Below, one piece after another: positions 26,218 to 36,100 of a stretch of DNA of 49,913 nucleotides. Each line of letters opens with the position of its first letter. Position 1 is the first letter of the stretch. The stretch comes from Staphylococcus sp. CAG:324 (lineage in GTDB: Bacteria > Bacillota_I > Bacilli_A > ML615J-28 > CAG-313). The stretch is taken from the NCBI GenBank assembly GCA_000433035.1, contig FR890803.1, positions 1 through 49,913 of the forward strand. Direction: 5' to 3'. Position numbers and translations under genes: made by a program. The notes beneath the pieces were generated by a model. The model saw only the letters and a program-made list of their open reading frames with translations. It was not told where the DNA came from and did no database searches.

Positions 26218-26240
26218 TTAAAAATAAAAGAATAAAAGAT

Positions 26241-26269
26241 TTGACTTTTTGCTAAAATATATGTATAAT
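26241..26269 (+). promoter_or_regulatory. Sigma-A promoter of rplK-rplA
   Basis: TTGACT, 17 bases, TATAAT. A 100-base leader follows before rplK. Confidence 0.9.
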
Positions 26270-26313
26270 AATATTTGCGTGCAATGACGCTTTATACTAT
26301 GAATTATTTTAAA

Positions 26314-26348
26314 ATGTGGGAGAACATCATAGTGTTCATAAACCACAT
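26314..26348 (+). promoter_or_regulatory. Putative L1-binding site in the rplK leader
   Basis: ATGTGG (26314-26319) pairs with CCACAT (26343-26348). Between them GGGA is followed by a small hairpin (GAACA/TGTTC) and ATAAA on the 3' side. Two short helices joined by an asymmetric loop is the architecture of L1 target sites on 23S rRNA and its mRNA. It resembles the site before rplA. Confidence 0.6.
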
Positions 26349-26375
26349 CACGGACAAAATAAGGAGGTGTGTCTC

Positions 26376-26810
26376 GTGGCAGCTAAAGTTAAACAAGTTA
26401 AAAAAGTTGTTAAACTTCAAATTCCTGCGGCAAAAGCTAATCCAGCTCCACCGGTTGGACCAGCACTAGGACAAGCAGGTGTTAATATTCAACAATTCTG
26501 CAGCCAATTTAATGAAAAAACTGCAAGCATGGCAGGATATGTAATTCCAGTTGAAATTTACGTTTACGAAGATCGTACGTTTACTTTTATTACAAAAACT
26601 CCTCCAGCCTCAGATTTATTAAAAAAAGCAGCAGGCATTCAAAAAGGTTCCGATAATGCGAAGAAAAATAAGGTTGCAACTATCACACGTGCTAAATTAT
26701 TAGAAATTGCACAAATGAAGATGCCCGATCTTAACGCATATACAGTCGAAGCAGCAGCGAACATTGTGGAAGGTACTGCTCGAAATATGGGAATCGTTGT
26801 AGAAAAATAA
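26376..26810 (+). CDS. rplK: 50S ribosomal protein L11 (uL11)
   Basis: 144 residues from the GTG at 26376, six bases after AAGGAGGTG. A GTG 60 bases upstream in the same frame lies in the L1-site stem and is not a start. Sequence landmarks: IPAAKANPAPPVGPALGQAGVNIQQFC, TFITKTPPASDLLKKAAG, and EAAANIVEGTARNMGIVV. It forms the GTPase-associated centre with 23S rRNA. Confidence 0.97.
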   Translation: MAAKVKQVKKVVKLQIPAAKANPAPPVGPALGQAGVNIQQFCSQFNEKTASMAGYVIPVEIYVYEDRTFTFITKTPPASDLLKKAAGIQKGSDNAKKNKVATITRAKLLEIAQMKMPDLNAYTVEAAANIVEGTARNMGIVVEK

Positions 26811-26853
26811 GTTTCTATCATTCTCTTTAAATTGATTGATTTTTTCAATCAGC

Positions 26854-26878
26854 GTGGGAGGAGATTCCGTTAGACCAC
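26854..26878 (+). promoter_or_regulatory. Second putative L1-binding site, in the rplA leader
   Basis: GTGGGAGGAGATTCCGTTAG followed by ACCAC: GTGG pairs with CCAC, an inner GGA pairs with TCC, and GTTAGA forms the asymmetric 3' side. It is followed by TTAGGAGG, the SD of rplA. A GATTGA/TCAATC hairpin (26834-26850) lies just upstream. Likely autoregulation by L1. Confidence 0.65.
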
Positions 26879-26899
26879 ATTTAGGAGGTAAATTAACAA

Positions 26900-27589
26900 A
26901 TGGCAAAAAGAGGTAAAAAATATCAAGAAGCTTTAAAATTAGTAGATCGTTCAAAAAGATATAGTCTTGAAGAAGCGGTTGAACTAGTAAAAAAGACAAA
27001 TGTTGCAAAATTTGATGCAACAGTCGAAGTATCATTTAAATTAAACATTGACCCTCGTAAGGCTGAACAAAATTTACGTGGAGCAGTTTCACTTCCGAAT
27101 GGAACTGGTAAAACTATTCGCGTTTTAGTAATTGCCAAAGGTGCTAAAGCTCAAGAAGCTCTAGCAGCAGGAGCGGATTATGCTGGTGATGCCGAATATC
27201 TTGAAAAGATTAAAGAAGGTTGGTTTGAATTTGATACAATTATTGCTACACCAGATATGATGGGTGAACTTGGTAAATTAGGACGTATTTTAGGTCCTAA
27301 AGGATTAATGCCAAACCCTAAAACTGGTACTGTAACAATGAATATTGAACAAACAGTTAAAGAGTTTAAAGCTGGTAAAGTTGAATATCGTACAGATAAA
27401 GTAGGTAACATTCAAGTTCCAGTTGGTAAAGTTTCATTTGAAAATGGTAAACTTGCAGAAAATATTAAAGCAATTTATAATCAAATGATTCGTGTTAAAC
27501 CACAAACAGTTAAAGGTGTATATATTCAAAATTTAACTATTACTTCAACTATGGGCCCTGGTATTAAAGTTACTACAGACCTTGCATAA
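26900..27589 (+). CDS. rplA: 50S ribosomal protein L1 (uL1)
   Basis: 229 residues, the standard length. Conserved: KRGKKYQEALKLVDRSKRYS, LNIDPRKAEQNLRGAVSLPNGTGK, ILGPKGLMPNPKTGTV, and the C-terminal TSTMGPGIKV. It builds the L1 stalk and is a translational repressor of its own operon in other bacteria. The SD is TTTAGGAGG. Confidence 0.98.
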   Translation: MAKRGKKYQEALKLVDRSKRYSLEEAVELVKKTNVAKFDATVEVSFKLNIDPRKAEQNLRGAVSLPNGTGKTIRVLVIAKGAKAQEALAAGADYAGDAEYLEKIKEGWFEFDTIIATPDMMGELGKLGRILGPKGLMPNPKTGTVTMNIEQTVKEFKAGKVEYRTDKVGNIQVPVGKVSFENGKLAENIKAIYNQMIRVKPQTVKGVYIQNLTITSTMGPGIKVTTDLA

Positions 27590-27643
27590 GTAAGAGTAAT
27601 AAAAATTCATAATATAAAAAATATAAAATAATAGTATAAATAG

Positions 27644-27709
27644 TCTCTGCCGTAGACAGTAGGTGCAACTAAAAAATTATTTTTTAGAAGCTTAATTCCC
27701 TACCGAGGA
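27644..27709 (+). ncRNA. L10 leader (ribosomal protein autoregulatory RNA)
   Basis: It carries the L10-leader signature: CTGCCGTAGACAGTAGGTGC with the 3' partner CCCTACCGAGG; GTAGG (27659-27663) pairs with CCTAC (27699-27703). A variable hairpin, CTAAAAAA/TTTTTTAG (27669-27687), lies between. L10(L12)4 binds this element to control rplJ-rplL. It sits 23 bases before the rplJ start. Confidence 0.9.
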
Positions 27710-27731
27710 AAATTTTCAGGAGGTGAAAACA

Positions 27732-28220
27732 ATGAATGAAGCGACAATCGCTAAGAAACATGAAGAGGTCCAAGTAATTAGAGAAAAGATCTCAAAAGCT
27801 GGATCAACATTATTCGTTGATTACCTAGGATTGACTGTAGCAGAAGTTACTGAACTTCGTGTTAAGCTACATACTGAAAACTGTGAAATGAAAGTTGTTA
27901 AAAACAATATTTTACGTCGAGCAACCAAAGAAGAAGGTTTTGATGGTGTTGAAGAGCATTTGGTAGGTCCAAGTGCTATTGTTGTGGGTAACGATGAAGT
28001 TACTGCTGCAAAAGTTGTTTATGATTTTGCAAAGGATCATGAAAAACTTAGTGTAAAGGTTGGTATTGTTGATAATAAGGTTACAAGCGAAGCTGATTTA
28101 AAATCTTTATCAAAATTACCAAACAAAGAAGGAATGCTTTCTATGTTACTAAGTGTTTTACAAGCACCTATTCGCAATCTTGCTTGTGTTGTTAAAGCAG
28201 TGTCAGAAAAAGAAAATTAA
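27732..28220 (+). CDS. rplJ: 50S ribosomal protein L10 (uL10)
   Basis: 162 residues from the ATG at 27732, after CAGGAGGTG; the in-frame GTG at 27723 is part of that SD. Landmarks: STLFVDYLGLTVAEVTELRVKL, VVKNNILRRATKEEG, and LVGPSAIVVGNDEV. It anchors L7/L12 dimers to the ribosome. Confidence 0.97.
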   Translation: MNEATIAKKHEEVQVIREKISKAGSTLFVDYLGLTVAEVTELRVKLHTENCEMKVVKNNILRRATKEEGFDGVEEHLVGPSAIVVGNDEVTAAKVVYDFAKDHEKLSVKVGIVDNKVTSEADLKSLSKLPNKEGMLSMLLSVLQAPIRNLACVVKAVSEKEN

Positions 28221-28238
28221 TTAGGAGGAACAAACGAA

Positions 28239-28610
28239 ATGGCAAAACTTAATAAAGAAGAATTTATCGCATCTTTAAAAGAGATGAGCGTATTAGAATT
28301 AAATGAACTTGTAAAGGCAATCGAAGAAGAATTCGGTGTTACAGCCGCTGCTCCAGTTGCTGTAGCAGCAGGTGCTGCAGCTGCAGTTGAAGAAGGTCCA
28401 AGTGAAGTTAGTGTTATTCTAAAGAGCGCTGGTGCATCTAAATTAAATGTTATTAAATTAGTTCGTGAAGTAACTGGTTTAGGCTTAAAAGAAGCTAAAG
28501 ATTTAGTTGATAATGCTCCAAAAGCTGTTAAAGAAAAGATATCTCCAGAAGAAGCTGAAGCTTTAAAAGCTAAATTAGTTGAAGCAGGCGCTGAAGTAGA
28601 AGTGAAATAA
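28239..28610 (+). CDS. rplL: 50S ribosomal protein L7/L12 (bL12)
   Basis: 123 residues. N-terminal dimerisation helix (MSVLELNELVKAIEEEFGV), an Ala-rich hinge with AAAPVAVAAGAAAAVEEG-type sequence, and the factor-binding C-terminal domain (VSVILKSAGASKLNVIKLVR, GLGLKEAKDLVDNAPK). The SD is TTAGGAGG. A terminator follows. Confidence 0.98.
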   Translation: MAKLNKEEFIASLKEMSVLELNELVKAIEEEFGVTAAAPVAVAAGAAAAVEEGPSEVSVILKSAGASKLNVIKLVREVTGLGLKEAKDLVDNAPKAVKEKISPEEAEALKAKLVEAGAEVEVK

Positions 28611-28629
28611 ATTCTTAACTTAAAATAAG

Positions 28630-28660
28630 AATAGTCTGAGGTAACTCAGACTATTTCTTT
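28630..28660 (+). terminator. Rho-independent terminator after rplL
   Basis: A perfect 11-bp stem (AATAGTCTGAG/CTCAGACTATT) with GTAA loop and TCTTT tail. The short tail may allow partial readthrough into the downstream genes. Confidence 0.85.
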
Positions 28661-28675
28661 AATCAAGGAGCAAAA

Positions 28676-29269
28676 ATGAGTAATCAATATTTTGAAAATA
28701 ATGTTAATTTAGAAAGTAATGAAACAGTAATATCATATTATTTTAAAGGTCAGACCTTTCACTTTATAACAGATAATGGAGTTTTTTCCAAAAAATCAAT
28801 AGATTTTGGTAGTAGTTTATTGCTTCAAAAGATAATTTTAGATGATGGGGATAGGGTTTTAGATATTGGATGTGGTTATGGAGTAATTGGTTTAGTAATT
28901 GCTAAACTTAATCCACAAATTTTAGTCGATATGGTTGATATAAATGAACGAGCAATTCGTCTGTCTTGCAAAAATAAGGCGTTAAACAAGATAGAAAATG
29001 CGGAAATATCCGTTAGTAATCTTTATCAAAATATTGCTAAAAAATATGATGCTATTATCAGTAATCCTCCAATTAGAGCAGGTAAAAAAATAGTTCATGA
29101 AATTGCTAGTAGTGCGTTTGATTTTTTAAATGATACAGGAGTTTTTTGGTGTGTCATCCAAAAGAAACAAGGAGCAGAGTCGATGATGAAACTACTTACT
29201 AAAATTTATCAAAAAGTAACAATTGTGGAGAAAGATAAAGGATATTGGATTATAGAAGCTAAAAAATAG
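28676..29269 (+). CDS. RsmC-like class I SAM-dependent RNA methyltransferase (YbxB position)
   Basis: 197 residues. SAM-binding motif I is VLDIGCGYGVIGLVIAKL. The catalytic NPP motif is SNPPIRAGKK, typical of N2-guanine methyltransferases of the RsmC/RlmG group. Its place between rplL and rpoB is that of ybxB in B. subtilis. Target base not proven. Confidence 0.88.
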   Translation: MSNQYFENNVNLESNETVISYYFKGQTFHFITDNGVFSKKSIDFGSSLLLQKIILDDGDRVLDIGCGYGVIGLVIAKLNPQILVDMVDINERAIRLSCKNKALNKIENAEISVSNLYQNIAKKYDAIISNPPIRAGKKIVHEIASSAFDFLNDTGVFWCVIQKKQGAESMMKLLTKIYQKVTIVEKDKGYWIIEAKK

Positions 29270-29373
29270 TAATAATGGGCTAATTATTTAGTTTTCATTT
29301 TACTATTTTTTTATTTTGTATTGACAAGTAAATAAAAATTTATAATAAAAGTTTAAAAAAAGTGTTATTTTAG

Positions 29374-29402
29374 TTGACAAAAATAATAATTTGTCTTATA
29401 AT
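29374..29402 (+). promoter_or_regulatory. Consensus sigma-A promoter of rpoB-rpoC
   Basis: TTGACA, 17 bases, TATAAT, a full match. The predicted transcript begins about 75 bases before the TTG start of rpoB. Confidence 0.93.
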
Positions 29403-29486
29403 ATGTAAGATACGATACAATGAGGGAAAATGCAATTTTTTACCAATTTGTATTTTGGCTCAAAATTGCAAAAAGAGGTGAATAAT

Positions 29487-32400
29487 TTGAGTTATAAAAA
29501 TGTTCAATATGGTAGAACAAGAGTTCGACGCAATTATGCAAGTGTTCAAACAAATGTTGAATTGCCTAATTTGATTGAAATCCAAACTAAATCTTTTGCT
29601 TGGTTTATGGATGAAGGATTAAGGGCTTTATTTAAAGAAATATCTCCCATTAAGGATCATGGTGATGGTGAAAAATTTGAATTACATTTTATGGAACACT
29701 ATTTTGAAGAACCAAAGTATTCCATTAAAGAGGCTAAACTTCATAAAGTGAACTATTCACGTTCACTTAAAGTTCATGTTGCTTTAGAAAATAAAGAAAC
29801 AGGTGAATTTAAAGACGATACAGTATTTATGGGTGAACTTCCTATTATGACTCCGTGGGGAACTTTTATTTTTAATGGATCAGAACGTGTAGTTGTTACT
29901 CAAATCGTTCGGTCAGCGGGTGTTTTCTTTTCTGAGGAAGTTGATAAAAAATCAGGGCAATCTATTTTTTCTGGTCAAATTATTCCAACTCGTGGAGCTT
30001 GGATTGAGTTTGAAAAAAGCAATAAAAATATTTGGTTTGCTAAATTAGATCGTTCGAAAAAGGTATGCTTACCTACTTTCATTAGAGCTCTTGGAGTCAA
30101 GAGTAATTTAGAAATGGTTAATCTATTTCTTGGAGAAAAAGGCGAAGAAGATTTAAGACCTAAAAATATTCTTGAAATTTTTCAAAATAGTTTTGATAAA
30201 GATGAATCTTTTGGTGAAGATGATGCTGTAAAAAAATTGTACGATAATTTAAGACCTGGTGAAAAAACCTCAGCAGATACTGCTCGTAAATTTATTGCTA
30301 GTCGTCTTTTTGAAGTTAGAAGATATGATCTTGCTAAAGTTGGTAGATATAAAGTAAATAAAAAACTAGATGCAGTTGCAAGGGCGATTGGACATCGTCT
30401 TGCTAATGATTTAGTAAATCCTAATACGGGTGAAATTATTTTATCAAAAGGTACTGAAATTACTCATCGTAAAGATCCTCAAACTGGAAAAAGTACTGCA
30501 GATATCTTAAATGAAAATCGTGAGGCGTTTAGAAAAACATATGAATATGAATTGATGCTTCAAGGTGATAGTGTTGTTTTAGAAACGTTAGATATTTTAG
30601 TAAAAACTAATGAAGGTGATGTTTGTGTAAGAATTCTTGGTAATGATCAAAGAGAAGATCGTTGTCATATTGTTCTTTCCGATATTTTTGCAACTATTAG
30701 TTACTATATCAATTTACATGCTGGTGTTGGAAAAGTAGTTGGTAAGATTGATGATATTGATCATTTGAGCAATCGTCGTTTAAGATTAATTGGTGAACTA
30801 TTACAAAATCAGTTTAGAATGGGAATGGTTAAGGTAGAGAAAAACATTCGTGATAGAATGTCTACTTCAGCTGAAGTGAAGAGTGTAACGGCTCAAAATC
30901 TTGTTAATATTAGACCACTTACGTCTACTTTCAGAGAGTTTTTTGGTAGCAGTCAGTTATCACAATTTATGGATCAAATTAATCCTCTTTCAGAGCTTAC
31001 TCATAAACGTCGTTTGTCAGCTCTTGGTCAAGGTGGTATTTCTCGTGATCGTGCTGGTTTTGAGGTTCGTGATGTTCATTCATCACATTATGGTAGAATT
31101 TGTCCTGTTGAAACACCAGAAGGTCAAAATATTGGGTTAATTAATTCACTTGCTTCCTATGCAAAAGCAAATGAATTTGGTTTTATTGAAACACCATATT
31201 TAGTTATAAAAAAAGATCGTAAAAATAAAAGAGCTATTATTACTGATGAAGTGAAGTATTTTACAGCTGATAAAGAAGAAGAATATGTAATAGCTGAAGC
31301 GAATGTTCATATGGATAAAGATCCGAATACGGGTGAATTGGTTATTACTGATGAAAAGGTTATTGCTAGACAGTATGGTGAATTTATAGAAACTGATAGC
31401 ATGAACGTGGATTTAATTGACGTATCTCCGAAACAAGTTGTTGCTATTTCTACTGCATGTATTCCTTTTCTTGAACATGATGATACAACTCGTGCTTTAA
31501 TGGGTGCAAATATGCAACGACAAGCGATTCCTCTTTTAAAGCCAGAAGCACCATATGTTGGTACTGGTATTGAGTATAAGGCCGCAAAAGATTCAGGTGT
31601 TGCAATATGTTCTGATGTTGATGGTGTTGTTGAATATGTTGATGGTTTAAAAATTATTGTTCGTGATATGAAAGGTGAGAAACATCATTATGAACTCAAT
31701 AAATATGAACGATCCAATCATTCGACATGTGTGAATCAACGTCCAATTGTGGTTCCAGGTGAAATTGTTAAAATTGGTGATGTGCTTGCTGACGGATCTT
31801 CAATGGAACAAGGAGAACTAGCTCTTGGAAGAAATGTTGTTATTGCCTTTATGACTTGGAATGGCTATAATTTTGAAGATGCTGTTATTATGAGTGAAAG
31901 ACTTGTCCAAGATGATGTGTATACCTCTATTCATATTGAAGAATATACTTGTGAAGTTCGAGATACTAAACTGGGTAAAGAAGAAATTACTAGGGATTTA
32001 GATGGTGAAAGTAAAGATTCAATTGCCAATTTAGATGAGGAAGGGATTATTAGACTTGGTGCCGAAGTAAAAGAAGGAGATACACTAGTCGGTAAAGTCT
32101 CTCCTAAAGGTATTACTGAACCAACTCCAGAAGAAAGGCTTACACAAGCATTATTTTCTGATAATTCCAAAGATGTTAGAGTTACATCATTAAAAGTACC
32201 ACATGGCGGTGGGGGAATTGTCCATAAAATTGAGAGATTCAGTAGAAAAGATGGCGCTGAACTTCCACCAGAGGTAAATGAGGTAGTTCGCGTTTATATA
32301 ACACAAAAACGTAAGATTTCTGAGGGCGATAAAATGTCTGGCCGTCATGGCAATAAAGGTGTTATTTCAAATATTTTACCAATTGAAGATATGCCATTTA

Positions 32401-33128
32401 TGTCAGATGGTACACCTGTTGATATTATGCTTAATCCTCAAGGTGTTCCATCGCGTATGAATATTGGTCAAGTATTAGAGATTCATTTGGGAATGGCAGC
32501 TAAAAAACTCGGTGTTCATGTTGCAACTCCGGTTTTTGATGGTTTGACGCATCAAGATGTGGTTGATATTATGAATGAGGCTCGCGCAAAAGATGAAGAA
32601 ATAGCAAGAGAGAATCCTGCTGAAGCACGTGCTATTATAGATGAAAACGGAAAAACATATTTATATGATGGTAGAACTGGTCGCCAATTTGATAATAAAA
32701 TTTCAGTTGGGGTTATGTATATGATTAAACTTGCTCACATGGTTGATGATAAACTTCATGCAAGAAGTGAAGGGCCGTATACGCTTGTTACCCAACAACC
32801 AATGGGTGGTAAAGCCCAAAATGGAGGTCAACGTTTTGGTGAGATGGAAGTTTGGGCACTTGAGGCATATGGTGCTGCACATACCTTACAAGAAATGATG
32901 ACAATTAAATCCGATGATATAATTGGACGCAATAAAGTGTATAAAGCCATTGTCGATGGCGAACCACTACCGACACCAGGCATTCCTGAGGCATTTCGTG
33001 CCCTTATTAAGGAATTACAAGGACTTGGTCTTAGCGTTAAACTTGTTGATAACAATGATGTTGATGTTGCTAATAAGAGCCTAGTAGGTGAATTTGCAGA
33101 AGCACAAGCAAGTAAACGTGGCCTATAA
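29487..33128 (+). CDS. rpoB: RNA polymerase beta subunit
   Basis: 1213 residues from the TTG at 29487. This start is preceded at six bases by AGAGGTG and gives the family N-terminus (SYKNVQYGRTRVRRNYASVQ). An in-frame ATG at 29430 (after GAGGG, only 3 bases away) would add 19 residues that do not look like RpoB. Landmarks: LPNLIEIQTKSFAWFMDEGLR, the rifampicin-pocket segment SSQLSQFMDQINPLSELTHKRRLSALG, and GRHGNKGVISNILPIEDMP. The rifampicin pocket keeps the usual sensitive residues (D, H, R, S). It is co-transcribed with rpoC. Confidence 0.97.
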   Translation: MSYKNVQYGRTRVRRNYASVQTNVELPNLIEIQTKSFAWFMDEGLRALFKEISPIKDHGDGEKFELHFMEHYFEEPKYSIKEAKLHKVNYSRSLKVHVALENKETGEFKDDTVFMGELPIMTPWGTFIFNGSERVVVTQIVRSAGVFFSEEVDKKSGQSIFSGQIIPTRGAWIEFEKSNKNIWFAKLDRSKKVCLPTFIRALGVKSNLEMVNLFLGEKGEEDLRPKNILEIFQNSFDKDESFGEDDAVKKLYDNLRPGEKTSADTARKFIASRLFEVRRYDLAKVGRYKVNKKLDAVARAIGHRLANDLVNPNTGEIILSKGTEITHRKDPQTGKSTADILNENREAFRKTYEYELMLQGDSVVLETLDILVKTNEGDVCVRILGNDQREDRCHIVLSDIFATISYYINLHAGVGKVVGKIDDIDHLSNRRLRLIGELLQNQFRMGMVKVEKNIRDRMSTSAEVKSVTAQNLVNIRPLTSTFREFFGSSQLSQFMDQINPLSELTHKRRLSALGQGGISRDRAGFEVRDVHSSHYGRICPVETPEGQNIGLINSLASYAKANEFGFIETPYLVIKKDRKNKRAIITDEVKYFTADKEEEYVIAEANVHMDKDPNTGELVITDEKVIARQYGEFIETDSMNVDLIDVSPKQVVAISTACIPFLEHDDTTRALMGANMQRQAIPLLKPEAPYVGTGIEYKAAKDSGVAICSDVDGVVEYVDGLKIIVRDMKGEKHHYELNKYERSNHSTCVNQRPIVVPGEIVKIGDVLADGSSMEQGELALGRNVVIAFMTWNGYNFEDAVIMSERLVQDDVYTSIHIEEYTCEVRDTKLGKEEITRDLDGESKDSIANLDEEGIIRLGAEVKEGDTLVGKVSPKGITEPTPEERLTQALFSDNSKDVRVTSLKVPHGGGGIVHKIERFSRKDGAELPPEVNEVVRVYITQKRKISEGDKMSGRHGNKGVISNILPIEDMPFMSDGTPVDIMLNPQGVPSRMNIGQVLEIHLGMAAKKLGVHVATPVFDGLTHQDVVDIMNEARAKDEEIARENPAEARAIIDENGKTYLYDGRTGRQFDNKISVGVMYMIKLAHMVDDKLHARSEGPYTLVTQQPMGGKAQNGGQRFGEMEVWALEAYGAAHTLQEMMTIKSDDIIGRNKVYKAIVDGEPLPTPGIPEAFRALIKELQGLGLSVKLVDNNDVDVANKSLVGEFAEAQASKRGL

Positions 33129-33145
33129 TATAAGAGGTGAATCAT

Positions 33146-36100
33146 TTGAGAAAATATAAATATTTACAAATAGGGATTGCATCACCAGAAGAAATAATTT
33201 CTTGGGCAAACCCAGAATTACAAGGTAAACAATTTACATATAATCCGTTAAAAAAAGATAAAGTAACCTATCTTAATGAAAATGGGGAACAAGTAGAGTA
33301 TACATTAAAAGGTGAGGTTAAAAAATCCGAAACTATTAATTATCGTACTTTAAAACCAGAAAAAGATGGATTGTATTGTGAAGTAATTTTTGGTCCTACT
33401 AAAGATTATCAATGTGCGTGTGGTAAATCACGCAAAAATACGGGTGAACAAAAAGTTTGTGAAAAGTGCGGTGTAGAGCTTACTGAAAGTAAAGTTCGTC
33501 GGGAAAGAATGGGGTATATTGCTCTTGCTGCACCAGTTGTTCATATATGGTATTTACGAAATACCCCAAGCAAAATTGCGATTTTGCTTGATATGAAAAC
33601 GAAAGATGTATTAGAAGTAGCAGCTTTAACATCTTATATTATTACAGAAGTAAGTGATCCATCAATTGAACTTACACCAGGCCAAGTAATTACAGAACAA
33701 GACCATAGTAGGAAAAGTAGAGAATACTTTGGCAAATATAAGGTTAAAACAGGTGCAGAAGCAATTAAATTTTTACTTCAAAGTTTAAATTTAAAAGAAA
33801 CAATTGATGAAATTAGAGCAGAACTTAAAACTGCTACTAAACAACGTCGGGAAAAATTGATTAAACGTTTGGAAATAACAGAGGCTTTTTATCATTCAAA
33901 TAATAAACCAGAATGGATGATAATGGATGTTATTCCTGTAATACCTCCTGATTTAAGACCAATGGTACAACTAGAAGGTGGTCGATTTGCAACAACAGAT
34001 TTGAACGATTTATATCGAAGAATTATTTCTCGTAATATTCGTTTACGAAAACAAATTGATTCGAGATCTCCTGAAATGATTGTCAAAAATGAAAAAAGAA
34101 TGTTACAAGAAGCAGTTGATTCTTTGATTGATAATGCCAAACGTAAAAATAAGGCAGCTCTTGATAAAAACAGACCCCTTAAATCACTTTCTGATATCTT
34201 AAGAGGAAAACAAGGTCGTTTCCGTCAAAATCTACTTGGTAAACGTGTTGACTATTCAGGACGTTCTGTTATCGTTATTGGACCGGATTTAAAAATGTAT
34301 CAAGCAGGTATTCCTCGTGAAATGGCACTTATATTGTTTAAACCATTTATAATTAATTATTTACGTCAAAAAGAACAAATGGAACTTTCACAATTAAGTG
34401 GTGAAACTTTAAATCAAGTAGCAAATTCTAAAGACAAAGCAGGTGTTAAACGAGCAAAAGAACTTATTGAACGTGGTGCACCAGAGGCTATGGAAGCCTT
34501 AGAAAAGGTAGTAGTTGAACATCCTGTTTTATTAAATCGGGCACCAACTTTACATAGGCTTTCTATTCAAGCTTTTGAACCTAAACTTGTTGAAGGAAAA
34601 GCAATTAGACTTCATCCACTTGTAACAACTGCTTTTAATGCTGACTTTGATGGTGACCAAATGCCAGTGCATGTACCACTATCAGAAGAAGCACAAGCAG
34701 AAGCGAGGTTGTTAATGCTTGCTTCGAAAAATATTCTTGCTCCTAAAGATGGTAAACCAGTTGTTACACCATCACAGGATATGATTATTGGTAACTATTA
34801 CTTATCAATTGAACGTTCACAAATTGATCGTGAATATAAAACATATGAAGATGTTTATAATGCATATTTAAGATATGAAATTGAATTTAGTAATCGTATC
34901 ATTGTTAATGATGAACTTGAATATCGTGATATTATGGCTTTAAAAAATGATGTAGAAAAAGGTATAGCTCCAAGTGTTGGTAGATTTTTTGTGCCAGGTC
35001 GTGAAGGAAGAGCATATGCTACTGAAAATGAAGTAATTCATGCTTATGAAAAAGGTGATATTGATTTTCATACACGATTTGTAATTCCCGGCCATGCTAT
35101 TGGTAAACCATTTGTTCAATTAAATGAAAAAGATCCAAAATACGAGGAGAAATATCGATTAAATGAGGAATTAAAGCAAGAATATTTAATCACAACGTAT
35201 GGAAAAATGATATTTAATCAAGTATTTCCAGAAGAGTTTGTTTATGTGAATGAGCCAACTCGTGAAAATTTAACTGAAGGTACTCCTTTAAAATATTTTA
35301 TTAAACGTGGTCAAAATTATAAAGAAATTATAAAAAATGCACCACTTGTGGAACCATTTAAAAAGAGTATGTTAAGTATGAGTATTAGTGAAGTTTTTAG
35401 ACAATCTAAACTTGCTGAAACTTCAAAGACTTTAGATAAAATGAAAGATTTAGGGTTCAAATATTCAACAATTGCAGGGATTACAGTATCGGCTTTTGAT
35501 GTTGTAGTAGCACAAGAAAAAGATGAAATTATTGCCAAAGCCGAAGAAACGGTAAAAAAATATAATCAAATGTATCGTCGGGGAACAATGCTTAGAGCAG
35601 AAAAAACGCGTATGGTAATTGATGTATGGAATACAGCGACGAAAGATATTGAAAAGTCAATTAAGAAAAAGATGAAAGAAGATGCTACTAGAAATCATAT
35701 TTTTATGATGGCAGATTCAGGTGCTCGTGGTAGTTCATCAAACTTTACTCAACTTGCAGGTATGCGCGGACTTATGTCAAAACCAAATGGTGAGTCGATG
35801 GAAATACCAGTTAAAGGATGCTTTATTGAAGGAATGTCAATGTCCGAATTCTTTATTTCAACCCATGGTGCTCGTAAAGGGTCAACTGATACGGCGTTAA
35901 AAACTGCTGAGTCAGGCTATTTAACAAGGCGTCTTGTTGATGTATCTCAAGATATTACAATTACTTGTAATGATTGTGGAACAGATAAAGGAATGGTTAT
36001 TGAAACTTTGTACAATAAAGATCCTAATAAAACGCCTAATGGTTTTTCTAAAGATAATATATGTGTTGAATTAAAGGATCGTATTATAGGTCGTTTTGCC

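Noticed and set aside
29321..29346. A second rpoB promoter, TTGACA with TATAAT
   Set aside because: The spacer is only 14 bases, too short for sigma-A; the consensus promoter at 29374-29402 is sufficient.
29430..29486. In-frame ATG adding 19 residues to RpoB
   Set aside because: Its SD is only three bases away, and the extra residues do not look like RpoB; the TTG at 29487 has a well-spaced SD and gives the family N-terminus.
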